Made by a program: the position numbers and the translations under genes. Under the pieces are notes generated by a model. It saw only the letters and a program-made list of their open reading frames with translations. It made no database searches and was not told where the DNA came from. 64,000 bases of DNA from Epiperipatus broadwayi. Taxonomy: Eukaryota; Onychophora; Udeonychophora; Euonychophora; Peripatidae. Numbering within the stretch: position 1 is the first letter of the stretch; each line of letters opens with the position of its first letter. The DNA lies in the NCBI GenBank assembly GCA_028023455.1, contig JAQFVV010000320.1:122001-186000 (forward strand), in the 5' to 3' direction. Shown here one piece after another: positions 25,426 through 35,021 of this stretch.

Positions 25426-25685
25426 CTATATATATATTTCGTTTTACCTGCAGAATAATTTGCTGGAATTTATTATCAATAAGAGAAATTTCAATTCCAG
25501 ATTATTATTTTTTTTACATTTTTTTTTATCAGTATTCGATTTTAATTAGATATATTAGTATCAAATAATAATATTTTAAAATTGTCATTTCAATTTCAGA
25601 ATTTCTTTTTAAATAAAATAATATAAATAAAAACTTTATGTTTAAATTAATAGATGTAATTGCCAATTCAAAATCATATATATAT
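25426..25685. other. AT-rich stretch with no gene seen
   Basis: No feature recognised apart from the closing (TA)n at 25676-25686 that abuts the next block. Confidence 0.35.
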
Positions 25686-26065
25686 ATTGTAACGGACGGA
25701 CGACCCGCCCCCAACCATTTACTTAAACCCACACCACTACATACACCGTGACAAGAAACCAGCCATCCATGGAGAATTGGAAAGATCCAGCAACATTACA
25801 GTCAAAGTAGATCTTAACTACCACTCAATCCCCTTCATTTGGTAATATTCACAGGATCTACCCAATTTTCACTTCAATCCGTTAAATTTCCAGAATTCAA
25901 ACCCAGTCATAATCTGAGTAGCTACTCTGTCCAGGTATGAGTTATGATAAGGAGATATCTGGTTCATATGGTACATTTATTAGGTTCGTGTTGCATGTAT
26001 GTTCCCATATAAAGAGATATGTAAAGTTAGTGATGTGTTATCAATAAATTCTATACAACCCTTGA
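25686..26065. repeat. LTR-like or other inserted block of distinct composition
   Basis: The block starts sharply after (TA)n with TGTAACGGACGGACGACCCG, far richer in C and G than its surroundings. Similar TGTAACGGA-type starts occur in animal LTRs. A polyadenylation-like AATAAA lies at about 26043 (ATCAATAAATTC). I do not see the matching second LTR, a primer-binding site or coding domains nearby, so this may be a solo LTR or another element class. The right limit is uncertain. Confidence 0.3.
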
Positions 26066-28460
26066 TGTAAGATCAAATTAAATTAATAAATTTATTATAA
26101 CTCAATATAAAACATTAAGATGGACAAATATAAACTTTAAAACATAATAACTATGAATCATACCACTTCCACATAATCACATCAAAATAACAAAAAATAA
26201 AATAAAAAATATCATCCACCATATGTCACTATTGATATTCATCAGCATCTGCATTTCATGCCATCGTATTAAAATATTGATTTACGATCAGTAATACCAT
26301 CTAACCAACGACATTGGTCTTTAAATTTGAAATAAATATGATATAACCATTATACCATGTAAATCATTATCTTGTAAATATATTTGAACTAAGGGTTCGA
26401 TTGTAACTCTACTACCATGTATGAAAAACTGGAATTGCCATCAGTTTATTAAAATTAATTACATGCATTTATAGGTAATGGTTAGTATGCAACTTATTAA
26501 TAAGTGGTTAATATGGTTTTATGAACAATTAACTTTGTTTCTAAAAATGTTGTGTCTATGATTTGTCAAAGAATAAGTCTTACCTCCCTGTATGCTCAGT
26601 TTTATCATAATTCAGTCTTTCTTTCTTTTAAAAGAACCATTTATATCTTTTATTTCAACAATACATTTTATATCATGAAATGCATACTGTTAAATTTCTT
26701 TGCACTTCCAGCTCAAAATTCAAATATGAAAGTGAAAGAATAAAGGAGAGAAAACCTTACAAAATTTACAAAACTAACATGTCAATAACAAACAAACAAT
26801 AACATGTAAACATGAATTTATGAATGATTCTGTAGACATCTTGGGTAACATGAGCATCTTCTTTCAGATGGTAAAATTCATTGTAGATTGGGAATTTTCA
26901 GCATCTCTTATACTTGCCTCATTTTCCAAAGTAGTGCCTTTAACAATTTATCCATCTCCCACAAGCTGACCAAGTAGTTTGGATAACATCTGGTTTGGAA
27001 ACTTTCACAATTGATCTAGAAAACTTCCACATAACATCTGGTAGCCATTGTATGTATATACATGATGGTGGGAATTCACACATATATGTAGTGCATATCG
27101 TCTTCTTCAAACACATCTGAGGTACCTTGACTCTTCACAACGATTATTTAGCACACCTGCACAATTCTTTACACTAGTATATATATAAAATTATTTCCTT
27201 TCATCAACAGTTGACACGTTATAGCTATATAATAAAAAAACACTATTAAAATCGATCTTTGTATAATAATCGTTATTAAGTCTAAACTTTCAACATTTCT
27301 ATAATTACCAGACGCTTGATTACTTGAATAAATATCTTTTCACATATAACGAATAGTTCAATAGAATTATACAAAAAAATAAAAAGTCTTGGTGTCTATT
27401 AAGTTTCAATCAACTGACTATAATTTTTTTTTTTCAATGTACATAATTCATGTAAAAGTTCAATTCCAATGGAGGCATAAAGATATTCTTGTGTTTTAGT
27501 TTTTTTACATATATATCAAATTAAATAACTTACAGTTCTAGATTTCCTTGTGCGTTAGATTCTTCTTCCTTTAAAATGCTGAAAAATGTTTTTATCAAAA
27601 TATAATTTTCAAATTATTTGACTTGTAGTCGTTAAAGAATAAAGAAAAGAAAAAGCGTATATCTTTTTCTGTACTTGTTTTTAATTTTTTTCAGCCATCA
27701 AAAAAAAAAAAAGTTGTTGTTGTCATGGTTATGGTAAACACGTTCTATCTGATTTTCTTTCTTCCCCTTCCCATTATAACACTAGATTATAAAATTGGCT
27801 TTTTTTTCTTTACAAAACTTTCTCAATTGTTTAAACAACATCGTTTTGTCAAGGGTTATTTTAAAATATTAATAAAATGAAAATTAGTAACAAATTTCTA
27901 TTAATTACTTTTATCATTATTATTTTGTTTCAATCATTTCCAGTTTGTAAAATACAATATAATTTTATTCATACCTTTATATGTAATAAACTTGAACTGC
28001 TCACGATGGATGTATAAATTAACAATACACGTGTATGTCTACACACATGCCTTATTACATTCACAAATGTTTAATTTTTCTTTATGTTTAAAGTTCTATG
28101 TTCAATGCATTTTATTGTAAGGATAAGGATGAGACGCGTGGCGATCCTTACAATATATATATAATCTACAAAACTTCAAATACTAAATTCTTCTTAATGG
28201 ATCATTTTAAAATATTATTTCCTTTCTTCATACATTCTTTTGTCTCAGTTAAAAATTCACTTGAAATATTATTTTTTTATATCAGCTCTCTTTGTTGTAC
28301 CTATTAATAGAGTATAAGCTATCTTCTTGTTCATCTCAGTTAAATTTGATTCAGTTTCAGCCCCTGTCAATAATTTAAAACAATTAAAAAAATTTAATTT
28401 AAACTCATTTGATTATTTCTGTAGATTATAAATATTTACTGCCAATACCACCTATTAATG
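26066..28460. other. AT-rich stretch with no gene seen
   Basis: No family recognised. A small palindrome at 28116-28153 (TTGTAAGGAT ... ATCCTTACAA) abuts (TA)n, recalling the palindromic start of repeat R2. The segment 26820-27140 is somewhat less AT-rich, but neither strand translates to anything I know. Confidence 0.4.
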
Positions 28461-28469
28461 AGCTCTTAG

Positions 28470-28935
28470 TGTATTGAATCTTTTAAGAGCATTACAAGCC
28501 TGAAACTCATATTTTCTGCTAGTCAAAATATCCAATTCTGCTAGACTTTTATTTGCATGTTACCATATCCATTTCTATTTAGTATTTTTCTCAAAGAAAG
28601 AATTCATAACATACAATTTTCCATTTACTTCAAATTTCTGTAGCATTAAAACATCTCATAATAATTTTAAAATAATTATTTGTTACGATCAAAATCATTT
28701 TGTGCAATTACATAAAAATCCTCTATTTTGTCATCACAATGATAACTTGTTTGGACATAAATCTGAATTATCTGTCTTTGGTATCTTCCATTAAATTGAA
28801 TAATTAATCTTGTCACTCTGGCTTATATGCCATTAATCTTTGCAATATAATGAATCCCATTCCATTTGTGTTTCCAATAATTGTATCTTTACTCTTTAAA
28901 TTTACAAAGTCCAACAATGTCCTATTTAATATAAA
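28470..28935 (-). pseudogene. LINE endonuclease relic (RTE-like)
   Basis: On the minus strand, broken frames spell pieces resembling a LINE APE-type endonuclease: NGMGFIILQ with KPE, then INYSI-like text and FNGRYQRQIIQIYVQTSYHCDD, corresponding to the family's strand 'I.LNG.Y..I.QIY.PT....D'. Then DKIEDFY and, further on, a decayed K.KW.W...K....ID stretch. Stops and frameshifts are frequent, so it is dead. The catalytic Asp/His region at the C-terminal end is not preserved. The assignment rests on remembered family patterns; RTE is suggested also by BovB-like RT relics at 51 and 54 kb. Confidence 0.45.
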
Positions 28936-29805
28936 AGTCTTTTAATTCATGTAATCTTGTTCTCATTAAAATGATCTGCAGTTGTATTTAGCTAGATGAA
29001 AGGTTATTGCACATGGCCACCTAGGCTTACAATTAGGAGATTCTCAATAATTTTAGTCTTTAACTGCTAAACGCTGTCTTGGCTTATCTCTTGGGAATAA
29101 AAACTATAATTTAGATTTGACTGTCATGATTATAAATATCTGAATAATTAATACATTCATTCGGCTTTCAAAAAAACTCAACTGACGTTTTCGTTAAGAA
29201 CTGTTATGTTAATAAAAAGAAAGATCATGATGTTTCTTGGTCTTAAATTTTTACAGCTGTATTGTTTTGTTAGGAAACATATATATATAATTAAATGGGA
29301 CGTATTAATTAAAAATAAAAACAATATTTAATTTTTATTTGCTTAAAATAAAATGAATTAAGAAATAAAACATTGTATAAAAGAGATTTTTTAAAAAAAA
29401 TAAAATAATGAAAAGTCGGGAAGGTAATAATGATAATTGTTTGCTGGAGAATTTGTGATCTTCTAGGTCAAACGATTAATTTTAAAATTTGCAGACTTTG
29501 CTTCAGAATTGAGCTATTAATCATTACTTACCTATTCAAATGATATATAAATTAATGGATTTGTAAAAACTATTTTAAAAATGTACATATGATAGGTACT
29601 CTATTAGAATACTGCGACTAAGAGATAACATTCAATCATCGTTTAAAAAGTTTGTTAGTGCTTCACAATTTTTTTTTTTTTATAACATCAGAAGTTTAGA
29701 ATTTCATAGTAAAAGTTAATGAGTTTATGTGACGTGTTTTTAATTTATCCACGGATTATTATACAAATTTCGTAATATAGAGTATTGTATTGTTTTTTTT
29801 TTTTT
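28936..29805. other. AT-rich stretch with no gene seen
   Basis: No feature recognised beyond T-rich tracts. Confidence 0.35.
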
Positions 29806-29807
29806 CT

Positions 29808-29905
29808 AAAAGTGTCATAGCATCGGCCGGGACGCGAACCCACAACCCGGGCAACTGCCTGCAAGTGCAAGGCAGTCGCGCTGACCTCTCGACCACCAAT
29901 GCAAT
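29808..29905 (-). mobile_element. tRNA-derived SINE fragment, copy 2
   Basis: On the minus strand: GCATTGGTGGTCGAGAGGTC (acceptor/D-arm and A box), CAGCGCGACTGCCTTGCAC, CCGGGTTGTGGGTTCGCGTC (T arm and B box), CCGGCCGATGCTATGACAC. The head resembles a tRNA-Val type sequence expanded in the anticodon arm. It is nearly identical to the copy at 56.1 kb. An antisense 60-residue open frame covers it, but this is a translation of the SINE and not a protein gene. Confidence 0.8.
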
Positions 29906-30985
29906 TGTATTGTTGTTTGTTTGAGATTGTGCTTTTGACAATGTTACAACTTTAATATTTTAAAATATTTATTCATTTTTAAATTATTATCTGGACCTAA
30001 TAAAATCTTAATTTTTTTAGGCTTCAAATATATAATATTAATTAGAAAAAAAAAAAACAGGAATATTGAACCACAATCAATCTACTTAGCCAGATTATGT
30101 TATCTATCTATTTATTTATTTATTTATTTGTAAACTCCAACGTTATATCTAAGTATTTCAATAGCTAAGTGTAGATGATTGGTCAAGAGTCATATATTGC
30201 TCTAAAATGCATTAAAATAAAAAAAAAAATTGTCTTTGGGATGCAGGAACATGTTTTGAAATGTTTTTGTTTTCAAATAGGGATAGCAGGAATTTATATG
30301 TAAAATGTTCTAACTGAAAAAACAAACAAACATTTAGATATTGAAAATATCATAAAATTTGTATTTAGAAAATATAGAATAAAATGAATTTAAGAAACTA
30401 TTTAAATTTTTGTTGAGTGATCATTTTTAATAAAAGTATTTTAATTATTTATTAATATATGTTAAGCTGTACTATATGTTGTTGTTGTTTTTTGCTCAAA
30501 GCAGTTACAGTAATTAGGCAATGAAGTACTATGATTAAATAATAATCATCAGTGAATTTGCATCATCTTAATTCAATTTATTCCAGCATCTCAATCGCAA
30601 GCTTATTTTAAAAACTTTAAAAAAACATCTTTCATTAGAGTATTTTACAATCTTATTTATTCGTTATATTTTAAAGTCGTATTTGCTTTATAAGACTTTA
30701 AAATATTTGAAATTATTAATAATAATGCTTGGTTGGGTAATGATGCTTTATTTTTTTTATAATGTGACTTGAAATGTCAGAGTTTATTAAAATTTATTGT
30801 GCTGTTCTAAACATGAGATGATAAAATATTTACAAGCATTGGTAAATTTCTACCAACAATCAATTATATGATATACTTATCTCAATGCTAAACCTGCCTT
30901 TTTAATGGAGAGCTTAATATACATTATCAATATATAATTATAAAATTATACACTTTAACTCAAATTACTGTAATTATAAACATAT
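29906..30985. other. AT-rich stretch with no gene seen
   Basis: Only a (TATT)n run at 30106-30130 and AT-rich text. Confidence 0.35.
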
Positions 30986-30989
30986 GATA

Positions 30990-31440
30990 ACCATGTTATA
31001 GTTATCCTTTCTCTCAGTGGACTATTCTAGATTCCTTCTTATCTGATTGGATTAAGCATTGTTTGCTGCTCGCCAATAGGCTGATGTACAGCTAAACACA
31101 TAGCCAATGATTAATAAAAGCTAATAAGCAAGGATGCTCACTGAATCTGAATGTTTTCAGTAAGGTGGCTATAAATAGTCAGCCTTTTGAGAGAACTGGG
31201 AGATCATCTGTCTGACCTACAAAGACTGTAAGCAAGTCCACAGAGGGACGAAATGCTGTTAAGATTACTGTTGACTTGAGGCAAGCTGTCCTGTACAGCT
31301 GGAAGAGTCATTCTCCCTACCCACAAGGCAAGCTATCAGGTATAGTCAGAAGTGGTAGAACCACAAGACCCAGATCCAAAAGTTCACATTATAACTAATA
31401 TTTATTGCATATATTTGTGAATATAAGAAGATTATATTAA
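30990..31440 (+). repeat. TATA-bearing, LTR-like block
   Basis: A block of less AT-rich sequence starts near TGTTATAGTTATCC and contains a clean TATA box, GGCTATAAATAGTC (about 31168-31181). About 30 bp downstream is an AGAGAACTGGGAGATCATC region that could be a transcription start, as in LTR retrotransposons. A hairpin AAGTCCACAGAGGGACGAAA follows (about 31234). No second LTR or coding domains are visible. A host promoter is an alternative, but no exon follows it. Confidence 0.35.
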
Positions 31441-31446
31441 TTGTAA

Positions 31447-32345
31447 TACCGGTGTTAGTATTATTTGTTGTAGGGCTTTCTTATAATTTGTTTTATTTTC
31501 TATGTTTAGCTGACTTTCGACTCCTAAGAGTCATAGACATAGTGTAAATTGTAAACTAGGAGTGGGTGTATATATGTTGTCATTGCTCATTTACATAAAA
31601 TTTAAATATTAGCTTTAATTAGCGGAAACAGGTCATCTTTTTGAGAGGAGCATGCATGATTCTTTTCTATTGATGGAATTTTTGTCACTTGATATGTGCT
31701 ATGCCTCTTTAATTTTTCACTTAAAGTTGTTGCACTCAATGCACAGTATATCAACAAATAATGGTGTGTAAAGATAATCAGTTGCAGAAAAATTTTCAAA
31801 AAATATTGAGTGTGTATTAGTCCTAGGATATCTTACTAACTGATCTCCACTTTCAAGTTGTTTATAGCATTAAATGCCAGAAACCCACCTGCCTGTCACT
31901 TTCCTATGGGGAATCTTGGGCTAACCCATCTATGCATGTAGTCTAACACACATATCTATATAGTAAGGCTAGAACTAATACAGATACACATTCAATATTT
32001 TTTGAACATTTTTCTGCAGCTGGTCACCCTTTCGTGCCATCATCTGTTGACATAGGGTACACTGAATGCAATGACTTTAAGCGAAAAATTAAAGAGGCAT
32101 GGCACATATCAAGTGACAAAAATTCCATCAATAGAAAAGAATCCTGCGTGCCCCTCTCAAAAATATGGCTTATTCCCAGTAATTAAATCTCATATTTAAA
32201 TTTTATGTAAATGAGCAATGACAACATATATACACAATTCCTAATTTCTAATTTACGCTATGTCTATGACTCGTAGGAGTCGAAAGTCGGCTAAGCATAT
32301 AAAATAAAATATTGTAAGAAAGTTTTTCTCAATACCGTTATCGTA
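31447..32345. mobile_element. Large palindromic (foldback) element, 0.9 kb
   Basis: Left arm from about ACCGGTGTTAG (31449) through AGCTGACTTTCGACTCC, AGAGTCATAGACATAG, CATTTACATAAAATTTAAAT, CAAAAAATATTGAGTGTGTA to about 31840. The right arm repeats this in inverse from about 31955 to 32345. Arms are about 390 bp, with a spacer of about 110 bp. Both arms keep the hairpin GACTC.TAGGAGTCGAAAGTC. No coding frame was recognised; the short antisense frame at 31602-31799 is a translation of the left arm. Confidence 0.85.
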
Positions 32346-33927
32346 TAAAATAATTATCAATATATATATATTCAAAATACCTTCCCCATTTTTAATGAAA
32401 ATTTTATCCAATGTTTGCTCAATAACTAAACTCTATATTAAAAATAAATTAATTATAAAGATTTACATAGTATTTAGTTATGAAACTATATTGTACTATC
32501 AGAAATTTTATATTTTTATTTAAATCTTCCTTATTGTTACTATTTTTTAAACATTTTTTTTTTTAAAAATAATTTGATCATTAGTGGACAAAAAAAATGG
32601 CGTGTCTTGAAAATGAAAACTGGCGTGATTTTATTAGTAATTATTAAAATATCTGATATATTTACTTTGAGCAAAGTTGCAGATTGTAAGTTTCCAATAT
32701 GATAACTCAGTGTAAAAGGTGAAATTTAATAGAAAAATATTCAGCGTAAAACAAGTTAAATTTATAATAAATTATCAAAAAATAATGCTTGCAAGAAATT
32801 TATTCGTATAATTTAAATAGTCATACATGCAGACACAATGCAAGAGCAGTGTTGGGGGGGGATATTAGTTTTATAAATCAAAAGTATAAGCTGATAATTA
32901 ATCTGATTAAGTCTTGATAAGGTTATAAATCCCTTGAAATATTTTAGATTAATATATACTAAAAAATAACAAATATTGATATTTATTAATTTATGTCAAA
33001 AAGAGAAAAAATGCAAATAAATTTTGCAACATATATTATATATGGACTGTTTCTTCTTATTTATATAAATTTTGTTAAAAAAAAATTTAAATATAATGTA
33101 AAAAATTAAATGGCTTTAAGCAACGCGGGACAATGATTATGAATTAGAAAAAATCAATTATTATTTACTAGCCAGTGTTTTATTAACATATCTGAAATTA
33201 ATACAATTCTGAATCAATCCTAAATTTTTAAGTCTGAAGAGTAAAAAATAATATTTATTAATTTAATAGATTTTGGATGTAAAGAACAGTAAACTTAGGA
33301 TGTAGCTATTTTGATGCCAGGCAAACTATTATCAACAATGGTCCATTGTGATCGCTTGGTTGTATTATCAACGTGTCTCAATATGTCTTTGGTGTGGAGA
33401 ACTTTTATTAATTATAATATAAAAGGCTACTCAATGCGAGTAAGGTTTTTTGTTACATGTTGTAATCACACTATTCTTAGCTAAATGATAAAACAAATAT
33501 GGAAAACCCCACTGTATGGAATTAGGCAAACCAGGTGATTTATGACTTCTTAGATTATTTTATGACTTATTGTTGTCCAGGCTTTTCAAAGCTATTTATT
33601 ATTTATCTATAATATATCAGTTATTTGGCAATGATAAACACTTTTGTGATAAACAACCCGAATGTCAAAACTTTTCAACAAGCGATAACATGCGATTAGA
33701 TAAAACAATCCAAACAAAATCAATAAGATAATAAGATAACCTTTGACTCTAAATACTTTTTCTGGTTATTTTTTATATATCAAAAATCAAATACAACAAA
33801 AACTTATCTTATCATAAATAGTAATTTAAAAGTAATAATATCTTTCCAGAAAATAAACTTTTATTTATAGTAAAGATAAAGCCCACAATGGATTTTCCCG
33901 TTAAATTGAAATCTTTTACATAACATC
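32346..33927. other. AT-rich stretch with no gene seen
   Basis: No recognisable features except a G8 tract near 32854. Confidence 0.4.
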
Positions 33928-34049
33928 AGTTTATAGGGGATTTGAACCCAGACTTGCAAGCTCCCTTTTGTCATCCACTCCATCTTAAACAACCGTTACA
34001 CATGACCACATACATGCAAAAAAGATAAATAATTTCCAGTATTTGCAGT

Positions 34050-34101
34050 ATCTTGTGCTGAACCAACACTCATCAATTGGTCTAGATCATCATCTTTCAC
34101 A
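34050..34101 (-). ncRNA. Hammerhead-like motif, family A, inactive copy
   Basis: The minus strand reads TTGATGAGTGTTGGTTCAGC then ACAAGATA. C3 is U, and GAAA has become CAAG, so catalysis is not expected. Stem II (GTG-TTGGTT-CAGCAC) is still recognisable. It is the left unit of element copy 3. Confidence 0.6.
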
Positions 34102-34340
34102 TATATATATAATCAATGCTCTGTTTGTATTAAGATAGCAAATCCTCAAACTTTAATGGACAGGCTTCAATCTTTTCCACTCTTCAACTCCTCAATCATC
34201 CATATCAGTGAAAATCTGATGATTTTCCATTAAAGTTAGAGGATTGCTATCTTAATACAAACAGAGCACTGATTGTATATATATAATCAAACTACCCCAA
34301 ATCCAAAATTCAACAAGACCAGCATAAAAATAATATTAAA

Positions 34341-34658
34341 ACACAATCTTGTTTATTTTGTAAGAAGGTTTACATAGGTCAGAGTAGTTTGAGTTTAAAT
34401 GAAAGATTAAAGGTTCATAAAAGTAGAGTTAAAAATAGATATCTTAGTTCTGCTTTGTATGTCCATGAAAAAGATACAGGCCACACTATTGATTTTGATG
34501 AAGCTAAGGTTGTCTTCTTTGAGAGAAATGAAATCAAAAGAAGAATCAAAGAGTCTTTATTATTGAAAATTTATTATTCTGAAGCAATTAACTTATTTAA
34601 AAGTTCTTTTAATATTAAGGGTGGATGGGAAGTGAATGGATTTGTGGGTAGTTTTTAA
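34341..34658 (+). pseudogene. GIY-YIG endonuclease domain of a Penelope-like element, 5' truncated
   Basis: An uninterrupted frame of about 105 residues: CLFCKKVYIGQSSLSLNERL, then KVHKSRVKN, ALYVHEKDTGHTIDFDEAKV, then RRIKESLLLKIYY. The CxxC, YIGQS, catalytic-type Arg (NERLKVH), His residues (KVH, VHEKDTGH) and late Glu (KESL) follow the EN domain of EN-containing Penelope-like elements. This domain makes the first-strand nick for target-primed reverse transcription. The 'GIY' strand and the reverse transcriptase upstream are missing. No stop or frameshift in the remaining part suggests fairly recent insertion. It has no promoter of its own and is unlikely to be expressed. Confidence 0.85.
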
Positions 34659-34689
34659 TATTATATATATTGTGTAGTTTTTGTAGTTC

Positions 34690-34740
34690 TTTACACTTGA
34701 GAAGTCTGCTTGTAGCAGTGAAACCTTAGGTTGCATTTTA
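34690..34740 (+). ncRNA. Hammerhead-like hairpin in the Penelope-like 3' end
   Basis: CTTGAGAAG, stem II CTGC-TTGTA-GCAG, GAAA (34720-34723), stem III ACC-TTA-GGT and a terminal U triplet. The CUGANGA box is imperfect (CTTGAGA), so this copy is probably inactive. The stem II, GAAA and stem III layout match the other hammerheads here. The 13.18-kb repeat carries the same segment on its minus strand (GCTTGTAGCAGTGAGAAC). Confidence 0.5.
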
Positions 34741-34857
34741 ATATTATTTTTATGCTGGTCTTGTTTAATTTTGGATTTGGGGTAGTTTTGATTATATATT
34801 GATTAGTTTAGCTTTATGCTTGTATTGTTTATATATATATATATATGGGAGATAATG

Positions 34858-34920
34858 ATATGGACCAATTGATGAGAGCTGGTTCAGCACGAAATATTAT
34901 ATTAAAAATAATCTATTTTT
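34858..34920 (+). ncRNA. Hammerhead motif, family A, single core change
   Basis: GGACCAA, TTGATGA, stem II GAGCTGG-TTCAGCAC, GAAA, ATATTATA. The only obvious core change is C3 to U (TTGATGA), which is expected to abolish or strongly reduce cleavage. It is the right unit of copy 3. Confidence 0.65.
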
Positions 34921-35021
34921 TTCACATGTATATGGTCATGTGTATTTGTTGTATCAAATGGAGTGGATGACAAAAGAGAGCTTGAAAGTCTGGGTTCAAA
35001 TCCCCTATAATTACATCTAGC

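Larger units (their letters stand above)
34283..34795 (+). mobile_element. Truncated Penelope-like element with inverted ends
   Basis: A compact cassette inserted into (TA)n. The left end starts ATAATCAAACTACCCCAAAT and runs to ATTAAAA at 34341. The right end (34736-34795) is its reverse complement with few differences, giving inverted ends of about 59 bp. Between them lie the C-terminal part of a GIY-YIG endonuclease frame and, 35-75 bp after its stop, a hammerhead-like hairpin. GIY-YIG coding followed by a ribozyme-bearing terminal repeat is Penelope-like architecture. The left end reads as an inverted copy of the 3' terminus joined to a 5'-truncated body. No reverse transcriptase is present. 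Confidence 0.75.
33928..35021. mobile_element. Foldback hammerhead element, family A, copy 3, split by a nested insert
   Basis: Left unit (minus): TTATAGGGGATTTGAACCCA, decayed ribozyme core at about 34050-34100, TATTAAGATAGCAAATCCTC. Right unit (plus): GAGGATTGCTATCTTAATAC up to 34282, then resuming at about 34835 with GGGAGATAATGATATGG and ending GGGTTCAAATCCCCTATAAT, TACATCTA. Without the insert (about 34283-34834) the structure matches copy 2 at 24.9-25.4 kb. The insertion point lies in the (TA)n tract of the right unit. Confidence 0.8.

Noticed and set aside
29759-29941. 60-codon minus-strand frame with LVVERSARLPCTCRQL
   Set aside because: It is a translation of a tRNA-derived SINE.
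31168-31181. TATA box as a host gene promoter
   Set aside because: No exon-like sequence follows, and the block borders repeats on both sides, so an LTR-like promoter is more likely.
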